Under the pieces are notes generated by a model. That model ran no database searches, was not told the DNA's origin, and worked only from the letters and a program-made list of their open reading frames with translations. The position numbers were made by a program, and so were the translations under genes. A stretch of 64,000 bases of DNA. Origin: Bedellia somnulentella. Lineage: Eukaryota > Arthropoda > Insecta > Lepidoptera > Bedelliidae. Within the stretch, counting starts at the first letter, position 1. Each line of letters starts with the position of its first letter. Location: positions 14,679,423-14,743,422 of the forward strand of contig OY755176.1 in the NCBI GenBank assembly GCA_963576735.1. The letters are read 5' to 3'. Positions 23,150 through 34,519 of this stretch are shown here, in pieces.

Positions 23150-23460
23150 TAGATATTTCCTCATCTAGGCTAGCGTCATCTCACGACGCAGTCACGGGTG
23201 CACCCAAAACGGACATTAGTATGAGCGCGGGCACATTGCTCGAGATTTGTTCAGATTGAGCCCATTTTTCGTCCAAATTGCGCCCTTTGTTATGCAAAGC
23301 GCGCAGGCGCCGTGTGCGGGCTCACAATCGGCCATTTGTGCCCCGCGCTCGTGTGACAACCGGCGGTTATCGGCCATCGCTCGCCACCGCCGCATTTTTA
23401 CAATGCGCCCATTGCGGCTGATTAGAATATTTCATCAGTCGTGAGAGTCTAGCGAGCCTG
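23150..23460. promoter_or_regulatory. GC-rich block with SOX-POU-like composite motif, possible enhancer
   Basis: This 300-bp GC-rich block in an AT-rich desert carries CTTTGTTATGCAAAG at 23285-23299, a juxtaposed SOX (CTTTGTT) and POU octamer half (ATGCAAA) arrangement known from SOX/POU co-bound enhancers. Several CATTG/ACAATG SOX-like cores lie nearby. A 65-codon frame across it has no domain. Enhancer function is inference. Confidence 0.35.
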
Positions 23461-24375
23461 ACACTAGCTGCCTCATTTCAATTACTCTTCTTGAGTGACG
23501 CACGTCGCGTTGCCAACTCAGATGCACATCAGATTGCTGGAATCATTTAAACTACCTGGGAATAATGAATGAACTTGAAACTAACATGAAGAAGAAGAAA
23601 AAAATATATCATTTGGCATTATAATAATAATTGGTACATAAGTTGGGTAAATTACAAAGGTTGCGGAATCGTTTTTGGCTCAGTATATGTGCCTCAGCTG
23701 GGTAGCTCGCAGGACACGTCAGCTGAAGCACGCTGGTTTTCAGCCAGCACCACTATTTTATCAAATTATACAAAAGATAAATTAAAATACTATTGCGTTG
23801 TATCATATTTTAAAACAAACAATATTATCAAATCTGCATTTCTTAATCTTGAAAAATAAAGGAACTTTTTAAAAACATATAAATAGTTTGGCTTAATCAA
23901 TGCCAATTAATGAAACAAATATGTACAAAAGAGATATTTGGATAAAAGATGAATAACAAATAGTTTAAATCGTAATAGTTTTTTTATATATTTTACAAAC
24001 GATTCCATGACAACAACAGAAGAACACAAAATAATAACAGTGAATCTAAGTTCTTACTTATCCTAGCACAAACACTAACGTTAACACTGAAATGATAATA
24101 ATATCTGCTTTAGTCTTAATTTAAATTTGATGTACTCATAACTTTCCTTTTCTTTTTAAATGATGTTTAAAAACGTTCCCGATATTTTTATGATGATGTC
24201 CAATCCATAACTTCCCCGCACTTTCTGTCAAGAAAACAACGACTATTTTTCTTTCAAATATAGCTACGGTGACGACAAATAATACTTTTCCTTATAATAT
24301 ATCGTGTATTCTATTGCATATCTTCCAATCAATTTGCAAATTGGAAACTATTTTTTTTATAAAGGTCTTTGAAAG
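23461..24375. other. Unique AT-rich DNA, nothing recognised
   Basis: No supported feature. Confidence 0.3.
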
Positions 24376-24685
24376 GTCAGTGGTAGCTAATGCCGCTTGG
24401 CGTAGGTTCGAATCCTTTATCCGGCCCACACCAATTTGCCTCTTCTTAAGTCATATGTGTTGAACAATAATGGTAATTTTAATTTTTCGTAAAAAGCGGT
24501 GATGGGCCTGTGTCTTATCACGTGAGTGCATTGTGCAAGCGAAACGTGGGTACTCTGAACACTAGGTGATAATGTCAGGTGACTTGTGACTTTACACAAG
24601 GTGACTTTTAACACAAAAAGTCAAAATTAATGCGTGATATTCCGAAGTATTATTACCTCGGTCAACCCTTCGGATATTTACCATA
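24376..24685 (+). mobile_element. SINE-B copy with tRNA-like head
   Basis: The head has a perfect box B GGTTCGAATCC at 24405-24415. The body follows with CACACCAATTTGCC, TATCACGTGAGTGCATTGTG, GAAACGTGGGTACTCTGAAC and TTCCGAAGTATTATTACC. A partial duplication of the ACTTGTGACTTTACACAAGG segment makes it longer than average. Confidence 0.75.
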
Positions 24686-25227
24686 TGAACATAGAGTGAG
24701 TTAGTTGAATTTATTTAATAAAAGTAATAAATTACTTTAGTCATAAGTAATTTAATCTTAAAAACTTAGTACGATAAAGCAACGATAGATAGTTTTATTT
24801 GTATTATAGTAACATCTTTAAAATAACTTTTTCACTAATCTATTGGACTCTGTAAAATTTCCAATATATTTTACTATTATTCTAGCTCCTTCTAAAGATA
24901 CATGAACTGTAAAGCTCTGGAAGAAGAAGAAACGAAGAGTAAAGTGAGAATAGTGTCGGCTTTTATATATTTTTTAGCTGAATTTACTGCAAAAACACTT
25001 TTGTCGGTAAGCAAGATCTTCTGACTAAAAATTTCTCAGCAACTTTTGCAACAACTCTCTCCTCTGAAAGTGCCTGGGGAAGTGGGAAATAGTCGTAAGA
25101 TCAGGCTTCCATTTTTAGGTTTTATAGCATTGAAATTAGGAACGATTTTAGAACATCAGAATTTGTCGCGAATATTATTAGAACATTAACTACTTATAGT
25201 TACATTAATTAAAATTAACTTTACGGG
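24686..25227. other. Unique AT-rich DNA
   Basis: A possible trace of a SINE-A head (AGTGTCGGCTTTTATA at 24952) is too short to support. Confidence 0.25.
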
Positions 25228-25357
25228 ACTTGTTGGATGAAACGGCTGAAGAAGATCCTATATTTTACTATTTTGTTTCAATTCAACTTTCAAAAGTGGC
25301 TAAGCAATTTAATTTCCTAGCTCTGCGTACCCCTTTTTGCAATTATAGCCGTGAGTA
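25228..25357 (+). mobile_element. SINE-A 3' fragment
   Basis: CAACTTTCAAAAGTGGCTAAG, AGCTCTGCGTACCCCTTTTTG and ATAGCCGTGAGTATAAT identify the 3' half of the family. Confidence 0.65.
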
Positions 25358-25635
25358 TAATTACGGTAAGGTAAATAATTTTTTTAATGAACATGAATAA
25401 GCTGCAGCCAGCACCACAAAACTAACACTTAAAGGTGAAAAAAAGGTGTTAGTAAGGATGCTAATAGCAATTTATGAACAACTTCCCTTGACGTTATCAT
25501 ATCATGTCCATATTGCAAGTACTAAAAATATGCTAACGTTACGTGTTAAGACTACCGTTTCACAAGTCTTGACTTTCTATTTGTTATATACTTCTCATAT
25601 GTTTTCTTAAACAATAAAATTTTAATTTAATGTTT

Positions 25636-25705
25636 TTTGACATGAATTCCTCATGTGGGGATTCTTTCCTTTAATAACATCTTTTATTTATGAATAAAAT
25701 TTTAT
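25636..25705. repeat. Rearranged SINE-C fragment
   Basis: TGACATGAATTCCTCATGTGGGGA is the complement of the SINE-C 3' end, but the adjoining CTTTCCTTTAATAACATC segment is in the opposite orientation to that in intact copies. So it is a fold-back or inverted derivative. Confidence 0.5.
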
Positions 25706-28327
25706 CATATATGTTTTAAAAAGCTTATTATATTATTATAAAATTTTATAATGACTTAAACAATACACGGCGAAGTTTTCTTCCACTACGAAATCTTTTT
25801 TAATTATCTGATATAAGTATATTTAAATAGCGTAGGAAAGCTATATAGTTTTTGTCAGAAATATTTTTAAGATAGCGACTGGGAACTAGGAAATGATTGT
25901 AATTGAAAAATAACAGTGAGGTTCAGTAGTTATTGTACGTTTGTCATGAGCTTATGAGACGCTGATAGAATCTCGCGGTGGCGTAATTAAGTTGCAGTGA
26001 ATGAAATGCTCAGCTATCTACCCTTCAGAGTTGCGACATTAAACACGAGACGTTTGTTTTCCATTACAATCGTCGTTTTTTACATTTGCATGCGGCCTCG
26101 AGCGAAACAATACAACGAAGCCTCATGTAGTTGAGAGTACCACTGAGAATTAACCGCGAGGGGCTCTTGTTCGGCCGAATACAATAAACAATACAAAACG
26201 TCATCCAGCAAAAACAAACTAGAAACTGCTGCACAACATGAAGAATAGGAAAATTGCTTTTGTTTAAAAAATGTATTTGTTAGTATCTGGAGAGGAGCGC
26301 GTGCGGGTGTGTGCGCGCAGCCAATCGCGCGCAGCCGCTGCCCGCCCCCGCGCGCCCGGCCAATCAGCGCGCGCCTCCGAGACGCACGAGTACTTTCCTT
26401 TTTTAAAAGTTCTCATTGAACTTCCATCCGATTTCCCGCTCACTTCTTCACTTCAGAAAAAGTTACGCTGATATATTTATCGGAAACTCAGTTTTTGCAA
26501 CATTAAATTATGATGTTGCCTGAAGACACGGTTTGTTAAGAAATCATGTCTGTATCTCGTGTATTTCAATATTTTACTACCCTTTTACAGCACTGCTTTA
26601 CTACATAACGTGATTGTATTTACACTGTGTTAGCCGCCCGCACACTAATTGAATTTATATTTGCAACCTACGTGTCAATCATAATAAATAATAACTATAC
26701 AATCAAAGTGTGATATAATCTTGATAAATACGTGCTTATAATTTGCAATATCATTTCTACTTTAAGTAATACAAATTACCAACGCACAAAATGGGACTGT
26801 TTCATTCCTTAGAAAGAACTTGGGAAACTAGTATGATAAATATTGAAATTGATATGATCGCTACAAAACAGAGTTATCCAACCTATCAAAACCTGGCAAG
26901 TGTATGAAGAACATGCGATGAGAAATACAAAACGTCAATAGTACGAGTATAGTACTATTATTAGTAATATCTTCCTTTTGTATTTTACGAAAATTCCATA
27001 CTTACGCTTACCATCAAATTGTAGACGAACACAATTAAATATTATATCTAGCTCTAGCTAGCTTGCATTTCATAAGTAAAGATGCATAAATTTTTGAGCT
27101 ACTTAAAATCAGTTCTATTTTCATGTGCTCAAAAATCAACAATGCAACTTGTTTTAAATAAACATAAATTCCGAATAGATACAATACGAAACTAACCGCT
27201 TCATCACACAAGCGTACATCGAAAACACATATCATTTGCCTAATTAGATTGGGCGTTAAATCGCCCAACAACCATTTATAATCAGTTCATTTAAAAATAA
27301 TGCGGCATAAAAAAACTCGTCAAAGATATTGTCAAGAGATATAGTGGATCGACTGTTCGCAGGCTGCGTTCGAAAAGACTTAAAAAAGATACACTCGAGG
27401 CGATCCGTGACTCCTCTTTTTATTTTATTATTTTTAATTCATATTATCGAACGGCTATCCTCTTTAATTTTGTTTTTAAGTACGGCCCACGGAATGCTGC
27501 CAGCTACGTTTATGGATATTCTGAATTCCACGTGCAGGCTGCGTTGTGATTTGGTTTATGTAAATTCAGAGAAAACTGAGGTGACTGGACCGCAACACAA
27601 GTTATCCTAATAAAAAATGACGACAGTCAAAAACATCATGTTTGAAAGGCATAGAGAATCTTAAAACTCAACTTTAATCTTACAGAAACGTTTAACTCTC
27701 AAAGATATCAAAAACTTTCAATAATTCTATTTCTAGTTATAATAGCCCTAACATCTTACATTACATATCTAATAAATCTGGTGTGCTAAGGTAAGGATAG
27801 TATTAGATTTGTTTCTGCGTAAAGAAATAATAATTTGCATTTAATAACCGCCTAGTTCGAACCAGAACAACCGAGACTTAAAGGAGCCCCGGGTGATATA
27901 TATCTCTGCGCTTGGTCTCCTCAACTGCCACGAAATTACAGCAAAGATCTTAGTATACTTCTCCAAGAGCTGAAGACATACCAGATAAGCCAACTGATAC
28001 CAAACCATAGTTTCATAGCACTTATCTTACTTACCTACACAATTGCACTGTTAATACTCACGGGAATAGGAAGACCTCTCGTGCTTCCTAAAGATTGATT
28101 GATCTTCTCATAATTAAATGCTCATTAATAACTACAATCGTCCTCAAATAATTATGAGTTGAAAAAAAGTGTATAAGTCTGTAGGGGGTAATCTCTAAGC
28201 TTACTGAAATTCTAACATCAATAAAAAGATTAACCTTAAACGAGGAATGTTCGTTTACAGAAACATATTGTTTTAAGACACAGTCATTCTATTTCTTTTA
28301 GATCAATATTTTCTTTATACTGTACAG
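25706..28327. other. Mostly unique DNA, gene-free
   Basis: Contains the GC-rich block described at 26285-26395. Frames at 27035-27271 and 27329-27610 have no recognisable domain. Confidence 0.3.
26285..26395. promoter_or_regulatory. CpG-rich block with two CCAAT boxes
   Basis: A very GC-rich 110-bp stretch contains CCAAT at 26321-26325 and 26360-26364, both inside GC-rich contexts (CAGCCAATCGCG and CGGCCAATCAGCG). Such paired CCAAT boxes 39 bp apart resemble NF-Y-type promoter elements. A plus-strand frame at 26271-26471 crosses it but encodes only low-complexity sequence. Confidence 0.35.
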
Positions 28328-28511
28328 ACATACTTATACTCAGGGCTATAAGGGGTAGACAGAGCTTTTAAATTAGAAATTCCTTAGCCACGTATGAAAG
28401 TTTTGTGTCGTTTCGTGTTTGAAGTTTTGGAAAAAAAAGAATCGCTGGTGTAGGGCATAGAGTGGTGTAGGGTCTCCAGCCACATCACCCAAAAATCAAT
28501 AGAAAAGACAC
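28328..28511 (-). mobile_element. SINE-A copy, degraded and head-truncated
   Basis: TACTCAGGGCTATAAGGGG, CCTTAGCCACGTATG and GGTCTCCAGCCACATCACCC match the family on the minus strand. Confidence 0.6.
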
Positions 28512-29127
28512 AAATTATTTTATGATACGCGATATTTTTTCCTCAAATAAGCAGACATAGATATCCGTCTCAGTTTTCAAGACTGTATGTCTTTAAATAT
28601 GATTTTAATTACGTTTTATATTTCTATCTTTGCGCTAAAAATATTTGTTTGTTACTCTCATTCTTCTATAATCAAAAGGCTAGCTCCCCATACAAAGCAA
28701 GACGGACTATCCTTCACAAATCCTAATGGTTAGTATTGGTATATTGGTATGTTGGTGAAGCCCCAGGGGAGGGCGTACCCTGCCACCTGTGCTGGCTGGT
28801 ATATCCCACACCATCCCAATGATATACGCACCACACGTCCGACCCCCACACGATCCGATATTTATGTGATCGCTAACCAATGTGTATTATTAACATGACT
28901 CAAATTCACAGTGTTATTCCACTTGCACCTACAAATGTTACGCCCATTGTAAGGAAGATCATACCTGTTGCTTATGGTTTGGTTTATTTGATCTGCTGGC
29001 TTAGGGACGGAGGAAAAGTTTAGAAAGGGTCTTGAATTTGTCTACTTAGAAAAATCTAGAAACAAACAAAAATACTGGTGGAAGCAAAACTATGTGTATA
29101 TATATAAGTGTAGAAATAATACGTTCC
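28512..29127. other. Unique DNA, nothing recognised
   Basis: No supported feature. Confidence 0.3.
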
Positions 29128-29269
29128 GCGTAGTGCCAACTTAGAATGTCACTACCCCTGACTACCCGACGTGTCATAAGAGGCGACTAAGGGTATGAGG
29201 CTTTTTAATTAGTTTTTGGGTCATGCGTTTGGAGATTTATAACCGTGAGAATATGTATGTATGTATGTA
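29128..29269 (+). mobile_element. SINE-A copy with internal deletion
   Basis: Head and tail are present, but about 100 bp between GTTTGGAGA and TTTATAACCGTGAG are missing. Confidence 0.7.
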
Positions 29270-29628
29270 AAAAGTCAGTAATTATCATTTAAAAATACTT
29301 TTTTGGAAATAAAAATATTCAGACTGAATTGTTAATTACTTTAATGGGTTGCGTAAGCAGTATGGTCAAGAATATTAAAAACAATAAATTACTTCATGAA
29401 TGTGCAATTTTGATATTTTGACTAAAGGTTAAAGCGAACTTAATTCTAGGGTATTGTAACAAATTTGTTTGCAAGAAATATTACATTGAAAATGGTGAAA
29501 GGATAGTTATCTCATTTTATCCCCGAGAATACACCAAACCAAGGTTACTCCTAAGTCTGCGTTAACCCATCAATCCAAACTTCGAATATCACAAAGTTAT
29601 TAATTAAAAACTTATTTATTTTTTTTAG

Positions 29629-29850
29629 ACGACCTCGGAGGACACATTTGGATCAAATAGAAAATGTACTCAAAAAGGCAGGTGTCCGTAGTCCGAAGAA
29701 TAAAAGAGCATGTATGAAAAGATTGATGGATGTGAATGAAGCTAGAGAGGTTTGCCAGGATCGTACAAAGTGGCGATCGATAGTCTCTGCCTACCCCAAT
29801 GCGAACTAACGGCGTGAGAATATGTATGTATGTATGTATGTATTTACCAG
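29629..29850 (+). mobile_element. RTE-type LINE 3' fragment
   Basis: It is almost identical to the last 220 bp of the LINE at 1866-2569, from GACGACCTCGGAGGACAC to CGGCGTGAGAATATG and TATG repeats. A T-run precedes the truncation point. High similarity suggests the two copies are of similar, recent age. Confidence 0.85.
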
Positions 29851-29984
29851 TCAGTTATTCTTCCCATAAACCCTTACAACTTCAAGTCAATGAAATTTTA
29901 TTCAAGGCAAAGTTTTCTATGCCATGTTATGAATGAATTGAATTACGTATATTTAAATTTGAGTTACACTGTACACTGTATTGT

Positions 29985-30225
29985 ATTAAATAAATAAATA
30001 AATAAATTCTTTATTTCAGATCACATTAAAAATCCATAAAATGTTAGTAACTGTACACTTAGAGTCTACTTTTAGTACCTACCCTAGATATAAACACTAT
30101 TATTTACAACATTTGCCGCCCTTGACTCAATGTACCCTAATCCACTGCAGGACGTAGGGACAATCATACCTGTCAGCGATCGTGGCCAGGACGGTGTTGG
30201 GTATTTATACACTGTTTGTAATAAA
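29985..30225 (-). mobile_element. Probable LINE 3' end with (ATTT)n tail
   Basis: (TAAA)n at 29988-30006 followed by TTCTTTATTTCAGATCACATT is the common appearance of a minus-strand lepidopteran LINE 3' end. No protein-coding part remains, so the family is unknown. Confidence 0.4.
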
Positions 30226-30242
30226 GAGCCACCTCTATATTA

Positions 30243-30336
30243 CATATATGCATATAAACACAATTATAAGTTCCTAAAATGGGTAGCTAGAGCTTCAATC
30301 TAAGCAATTTTCAGTCACTTGGAAATATTGAACTTC
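30243..30336 (-). mobile_element. Degenerate SINE-A 3' fragment
   Basis: AAAATGGGTAGCTAGAGCTTC and TTTTCAGTCACTTGGAAAT resemble the tail-proximal part of the family. Confidence 0.4.
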
Positions 30337-30712
30337 GTTATAAGATATTGTTGGAATAGTTTATTTCTGTACTTATTGAAAGTTCTTAACCAAAGCAAAA
30401 TTTGCCGTCGCTGGTGGATGAGAAAACCGTAAATTATCTTCAACTATATGGTAAAAACGAGCCTCCACAGTAGAAATCAGTGCCTACGAAAATCTTCGCC
30501 ACGCTGAAAGTCACTTCATTCGGAACCTACCATAACCGGAATAAATTTCATAAGATGAAGTATATTTTCCATACAATTTTGGTCGTAGCTCCAGAACCAT
30601 AGAATATTCTCAATATCCTGATATGTGTACGATACGATAGGTAAAGTACACAGTTACTGGAAGTAATGAATTAGGACCAATACAACGCGATGCCAATCCA
30701 TTAAATACAACA

Positions 30713-30877
30713 TAACATAACATAACATAACATAAACGTTCACGCCGAATATCCCCGAAGGGGTTGGCAGAGGTACTAATACTTTTGAACATCACGTGAC
30801 TTTGTCACTTGGTGTTCAGAGTACCCACGTTTTGCATGGACAGTGTACTCACGTGATAGGGGGCAGGCCTATCGCCG
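30713..30877 (-). mobile_element. SINE-B copy, 5'-truncated, with 15-bp target duplication
   Basis: The 3' 165 bp of the family ends in repeated ATGTT units. The flanks carry a perfect 15-bp duplication CCATTAAATACAACA at 30698-30712 and 30878-30892. The tRNA head is absent and truncation occurs near the same place as in the 9070 copy (just inside GGCGATAGGCC). Confidence 0.9.
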
Positions 30878-31065
30878 CCATTAAATACAACAAAGGCCTA
30901 TAACACATACTATACACTACGTATCACTACGTATCACTGCAGTATCCGTATATCGTAAGTTATACAACTAATTACCAATCACTTATTAACAAAATGAAAG
31001 GGTAGGTACAGCAGAGTCCAGACTACGAATTCGTTTGCTCACGCAAAACTCTTGCACAAAACTGT

Positions 31066-31275
31066 GTAGTGTTGGGTAAGAATAGCACTGAAGTGCCAAG
31101 GTAGTCGTAAGAGGCGACTTACGGTATTATGTTTTTAGGATGGTCGGTTGAAGCGGCTGCTAGCTCATCTCCAGTTATCCTATATTTAAATTCTTTTTGT
31201 AACTAAACTTCCAAAATGTGGCTAAGTTACTAATTCAAAGCCCTGGCTTCCCTTTTTGAGCATTCAAAAAAGTAT
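31066..31275 (+). mobile_element. SINE-A copy, strongly diverged
   Basis: GTGTAGTGTTGGGTAAGAATAGC, GTCGTAAGAGGCGACTTACGG and CAAAATGTGGCTAAG keep the family order at reduced identity. Confidence 0.55.
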
Positions 31276-31333
31276 AAGCATGTATTTCTTTTTTATTGAA
31301 TTCTAATCATAAGCCGCTCATTTCCGACAAGTT

Positions 31334-31440
31334 TTGCAAAATTATTAACGGAGCCCAAAGAATGCCGAAACTTGAATGGCAATGGTGTGGACACGCATAC
31401 AATACCGATAATCGCAGGTCTGCGGATTTAATAGTATTCG
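31334..31440 (+). pseudogene. Fragment of a second RTE-like LINE C-terminus
   Basis: The frame encodes AQRMPKLEWQWCGHAYNTDNR, matching the KxxWQWAGHxxRxxDNRW signature found near the C-terminus of RTE-like reverse transcriptases. A related fragment lies at 32764-32925. The family differs from the (TATG)n-tailed RTE at 1866. Confidence 0.5.
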
Positions 31441-31501
31441 TATTATTAGTAAAAGTTCTAAGTTGGGACAGTTGTATTAAAATCTTGGTGAAAATTTAAA
31501 C

Positions 31502-31753
31502 ATACATACATACATATACTAACGGCTTTAAATCCCTAAAAGGGGTAGCCAGAGCTGAGAAATTAGAAATTTCTCAGCCACTTTTGGAAGTTGAGTGGGG
31601 AAAAGATGGTAGAATAAAGGTTGTCGGTGATGGGTCTCCAACCGCATCGCCCAAAAATCCCTTAAAAAGCCCCAATACCGTTAGTCGCCTCTTACGTACA
31701 CCCACCGGAAGAAATGGGGTAGTGCTATTCTAAGCCGACACTATACACAGCTA
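31502..31753 (-). mobile_element. SINE-A copy, full length
   Basis: Complete copy flanked by a perfect 12-bp duplication GAAAATTTAAAC at 31490-31501 and 31754-31765. Confidence 0.9.
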
Positions 31754-31765
31754 GAAAATTTAAAC

Positions 31766-32596
31766 TTTTATTAATAAAAAATATTAACTTTAATTATTTT
31801 CCAATATAATTTCCAAAATGATTATTATCATGGTAAAGATTGGAATTCAAAGTTGGAAGTTGCGAGTTCTGATATGTAATAATAAAAACTCTGAATACAT
31901 GTGCAAAGTCGGAACAAATCGCTAGTTGTCAATAGCTCTGTTTATATAAAGAAATGGTTTATAGTTATGTAATATATTTATTCAAATTGATGCGGAAAAT
32001 AAAAATCCAAGTAGTTCAATCGTTTGCATGAAGAAGCTTGACGAATGTTCGAATCAAAGACCAGAAGAGCTAGACAGGGAGACGCCATTTCTTCAAAACT
32101 GGTTGCGAACATGTCTTCAAGTTTCTAGGTAGGAAAGAAAAATCTACGATTTGCTTATTCTATTGTAGTTAGTATTTTAAAGTGTGTCTAAAATAAGGAA
32201 CCGGCACCTGCTCACTGTCTGCTGTGTTATACGAAGGGCTGCTAAAATTCTTAATTGTATTTAATAACTTATAATTTATAACCCTTTTACCAATGAATGC
32301 TCCGGTTTCAGGATACCCAGTATTTTCTGCGGCGACAATAGTCTGGACATACTACACCGGTACGTGTGACATTTAAAGAACATGGCCATTTCAGTGAGCA
32401 CCAGTCAGCCAGCCAGCCAGTAAACCAGTACGTTTAAAAATGCAATTATTCTTAGACGTTTGGTAGCCATAGTTCAATAACTCATTATAGATTTAAATCT
32501 CATAACTAGTCTTCTCTAGAAACGTTTGCTATGATACGTAATTGCAATGGTTAAGAATTTTTTAAGTTACTTTGATTCATTACAAAAATTTGCTGC
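31766..32596. other. Unique AT-rich DNA
   Basis: Only a short (CAGC)n patch at about 32403-32421 is notable. Confidence 0.3.
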
Positions 32597-32763
32597 ATTG
32601 TGTTGGCTACGAATAGCACTAATACATATCTACCACGGGTGTCGTAAGAGGTAACTTAGGGTGGGAATTTTTGGGTTGTTGGTCGAAGTGGCTGGCAGGC
32701 TCGTAACTAACTATCCATTATTTAAAAAAACCACCACACACTTCCAACACAGTCCGTGGAAGA

Positions 32764-32925
32764 CCTAACAAAGCCCAAAATGTGCCGAAATTTTAATGGC
32801 AATGGTGTGGACAAGGGTACTATCATCGTATGGTTACAGGTTTTTAGTGGCAGTCACAGACCTGATGTGACGACGCAATGTAGAGTTGGAGACCTCTAAA
32901 AGATGGACCACCCACCTAGTAGTAA
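32764..32925 (+). pseudogene. Fragment of a second RTE-like LINE C-terminus
   Basis: Conceptual translation across stops gives AQNVPKF-WQWCGQ and later SWRPLKDGPPT, the counterparts of the WQWAGH and WRPRxGKRxxGRPPTRW segments of RTE-like proteins. Stops and substitutions make it a pseudogene. A diverged SINE-like head (GTGTTGGCTACGAATAGCAC, 32598) precedes it. Confidence 0.45.
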
Positions 32926-34140
32926 TTTTTAAGATCTTTGGGTCAAGTCCGTATTTAATAGTAAAACTTAATGGGAATAAAAGTGATTTACTTAAGAAAA
33001 TCAAAATTATTTGGTATAAATTTTTGTCCCTACTATCTGAGTTCAGAAAAATATTATGTCAAACGTAGTTAAAGTATACATCTTTCATTTTCTGTTTCAG
33101 TGGGGAGTGTGATCAAACATTTGAATATCCAACCTCCCGATATTAATAATAGCATAACTAAGGTCTTTTATATCCAGGATATATATAACATCGTCAAAAA
33201 TTACAGGAAATAAGTGATAAATAATTTACTCTACTGGAAGTTACCTAGGATTTGTGTGAGCTTTGGTACATTACTTAATTTCTTTCCGTCTATCTAGCTA
33301 TAACATTCAATCTAATGGAGTAGTAGGTAAAATGTGGATTCCATTAACACTTTTTATTTACGACCATACGAACTTACGTTCGTACTGTTACTTATATTCG
33401 ATGTAAAAATAAATCCAAAATGTATCCGCCACAGCCTCAGTGAAGATCCCGTCGTACAAACTCATAAATAAATAAATAGCGTAGAATTTAATAACAAGCT
33501 TGTCCTGACTAATGGCCCCCAGGAGGCAGTGTTACATATATTATACGACCAGCGGTTTTATAAGTTTTACACAACTTTCTTAGCGCACGTCGCTCGTATT
33601 GAAACTTTATAAACACTATAATTTTAGAAGGATCGGAGCTGCACTATAGTTTTTTTATGTTAATCGATTGTAGATGAAACGGTTTTAGTGTTAATAAAAA
33701 AACTTCCGTCCTTTAAAGTTGTGTTGTAAATTATTTAAAATGCTTAGAGATGAGTGTAATATAGTTTATGTATAGTTAATTATTATTTTTTAAAACAGTT
33801 TAAATGTTTAAAATATGTCATGAAAAATTGCAATCTGTGAAATGTGTGCACCATGGCAAGGCTGCTTCATGCAAGGAGAAAAACTATGGAATGCCTATAA
33901 TGCCATCAACGCCTTTGAGACCCGTCAAGTGACGCCTTTAACGCCCGCCACTGACAAATATTGGCCGCGACAAAAACATGACGATGAGGAGGAATCCTGT
34001 TGCACGAATCTTTTACAGCAAATTCGACATGCTGCTGACAACTTGTGTTTTTATTGTAATGACATTATAATCGCATTTCACCGAAAAGACTGTTGTTTCC
34101 TAAGAAAATGAATAAGATGTGCTCCGAGTAAAGATGTAAG
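32926..34140. other. Unique DNA, nothing firmly recognised
   Basis: A frame at 33842-34111 (89 codons) has no domain that I recognise. Its sequence is less AT-rich than its surroundings and might be conserved non-coding DNA. Confidence 0.25.
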
Positions 34141-34174
34141 AAATGGATGTTTGCCGATATGGGGACTACGGCCT

Positions 34175-34440
34175 GTGTAGATTTCTTGGTGCAGGGTGCG
34201 GGGTGCGGGGTGTGGGGTGCGGCGGCTTGTCAGCGGCGAAGTCTTTATCCTGCTGGAGCAATGTGTTTGGCGGACACCGCGATCGAGATCCGGCGGCGCC
34301 GCAGCACGTACGGCGATGGTATCGGGGCCGCCGCGCGACAATTGCTAACACGGCGCCGAACAACCGCGCGAATTATTCAACGGCCTCCTGCGGCATCCGA
34401 CGGCTCGTCTAAGAAGTCCCGCGACCTCGATACATCGCGC
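34175..34440. promoter_or_regulatory. GC/CpG-rich block with G-quadruplex motif
   Basis: Rich in CGGCGCCG-type sequence. Contains four runs of three to four G separated by 3-base loops at 34194-34217. Frames are open on both strands through it (for example 34147-34512, plus strand, 121 codons), but none shows a domain, so base composition rather than coding is the likely cause. Confidence 0.35.
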
Positions 34441-34519
34441 CATACCGCGAATGCCGCAACTCAAATATTTCTCATCGTGCATATCCTCGCGATGTTGTTA
34501 ATTCCTTTGTAAATATTTC

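Noticed and set aside
34147..34512. 121-codon plus-strand frame
   Set aside because: Open frames occur on both strands through the same CpG-rich block, so composition explains it. No domain or splice context was seen.
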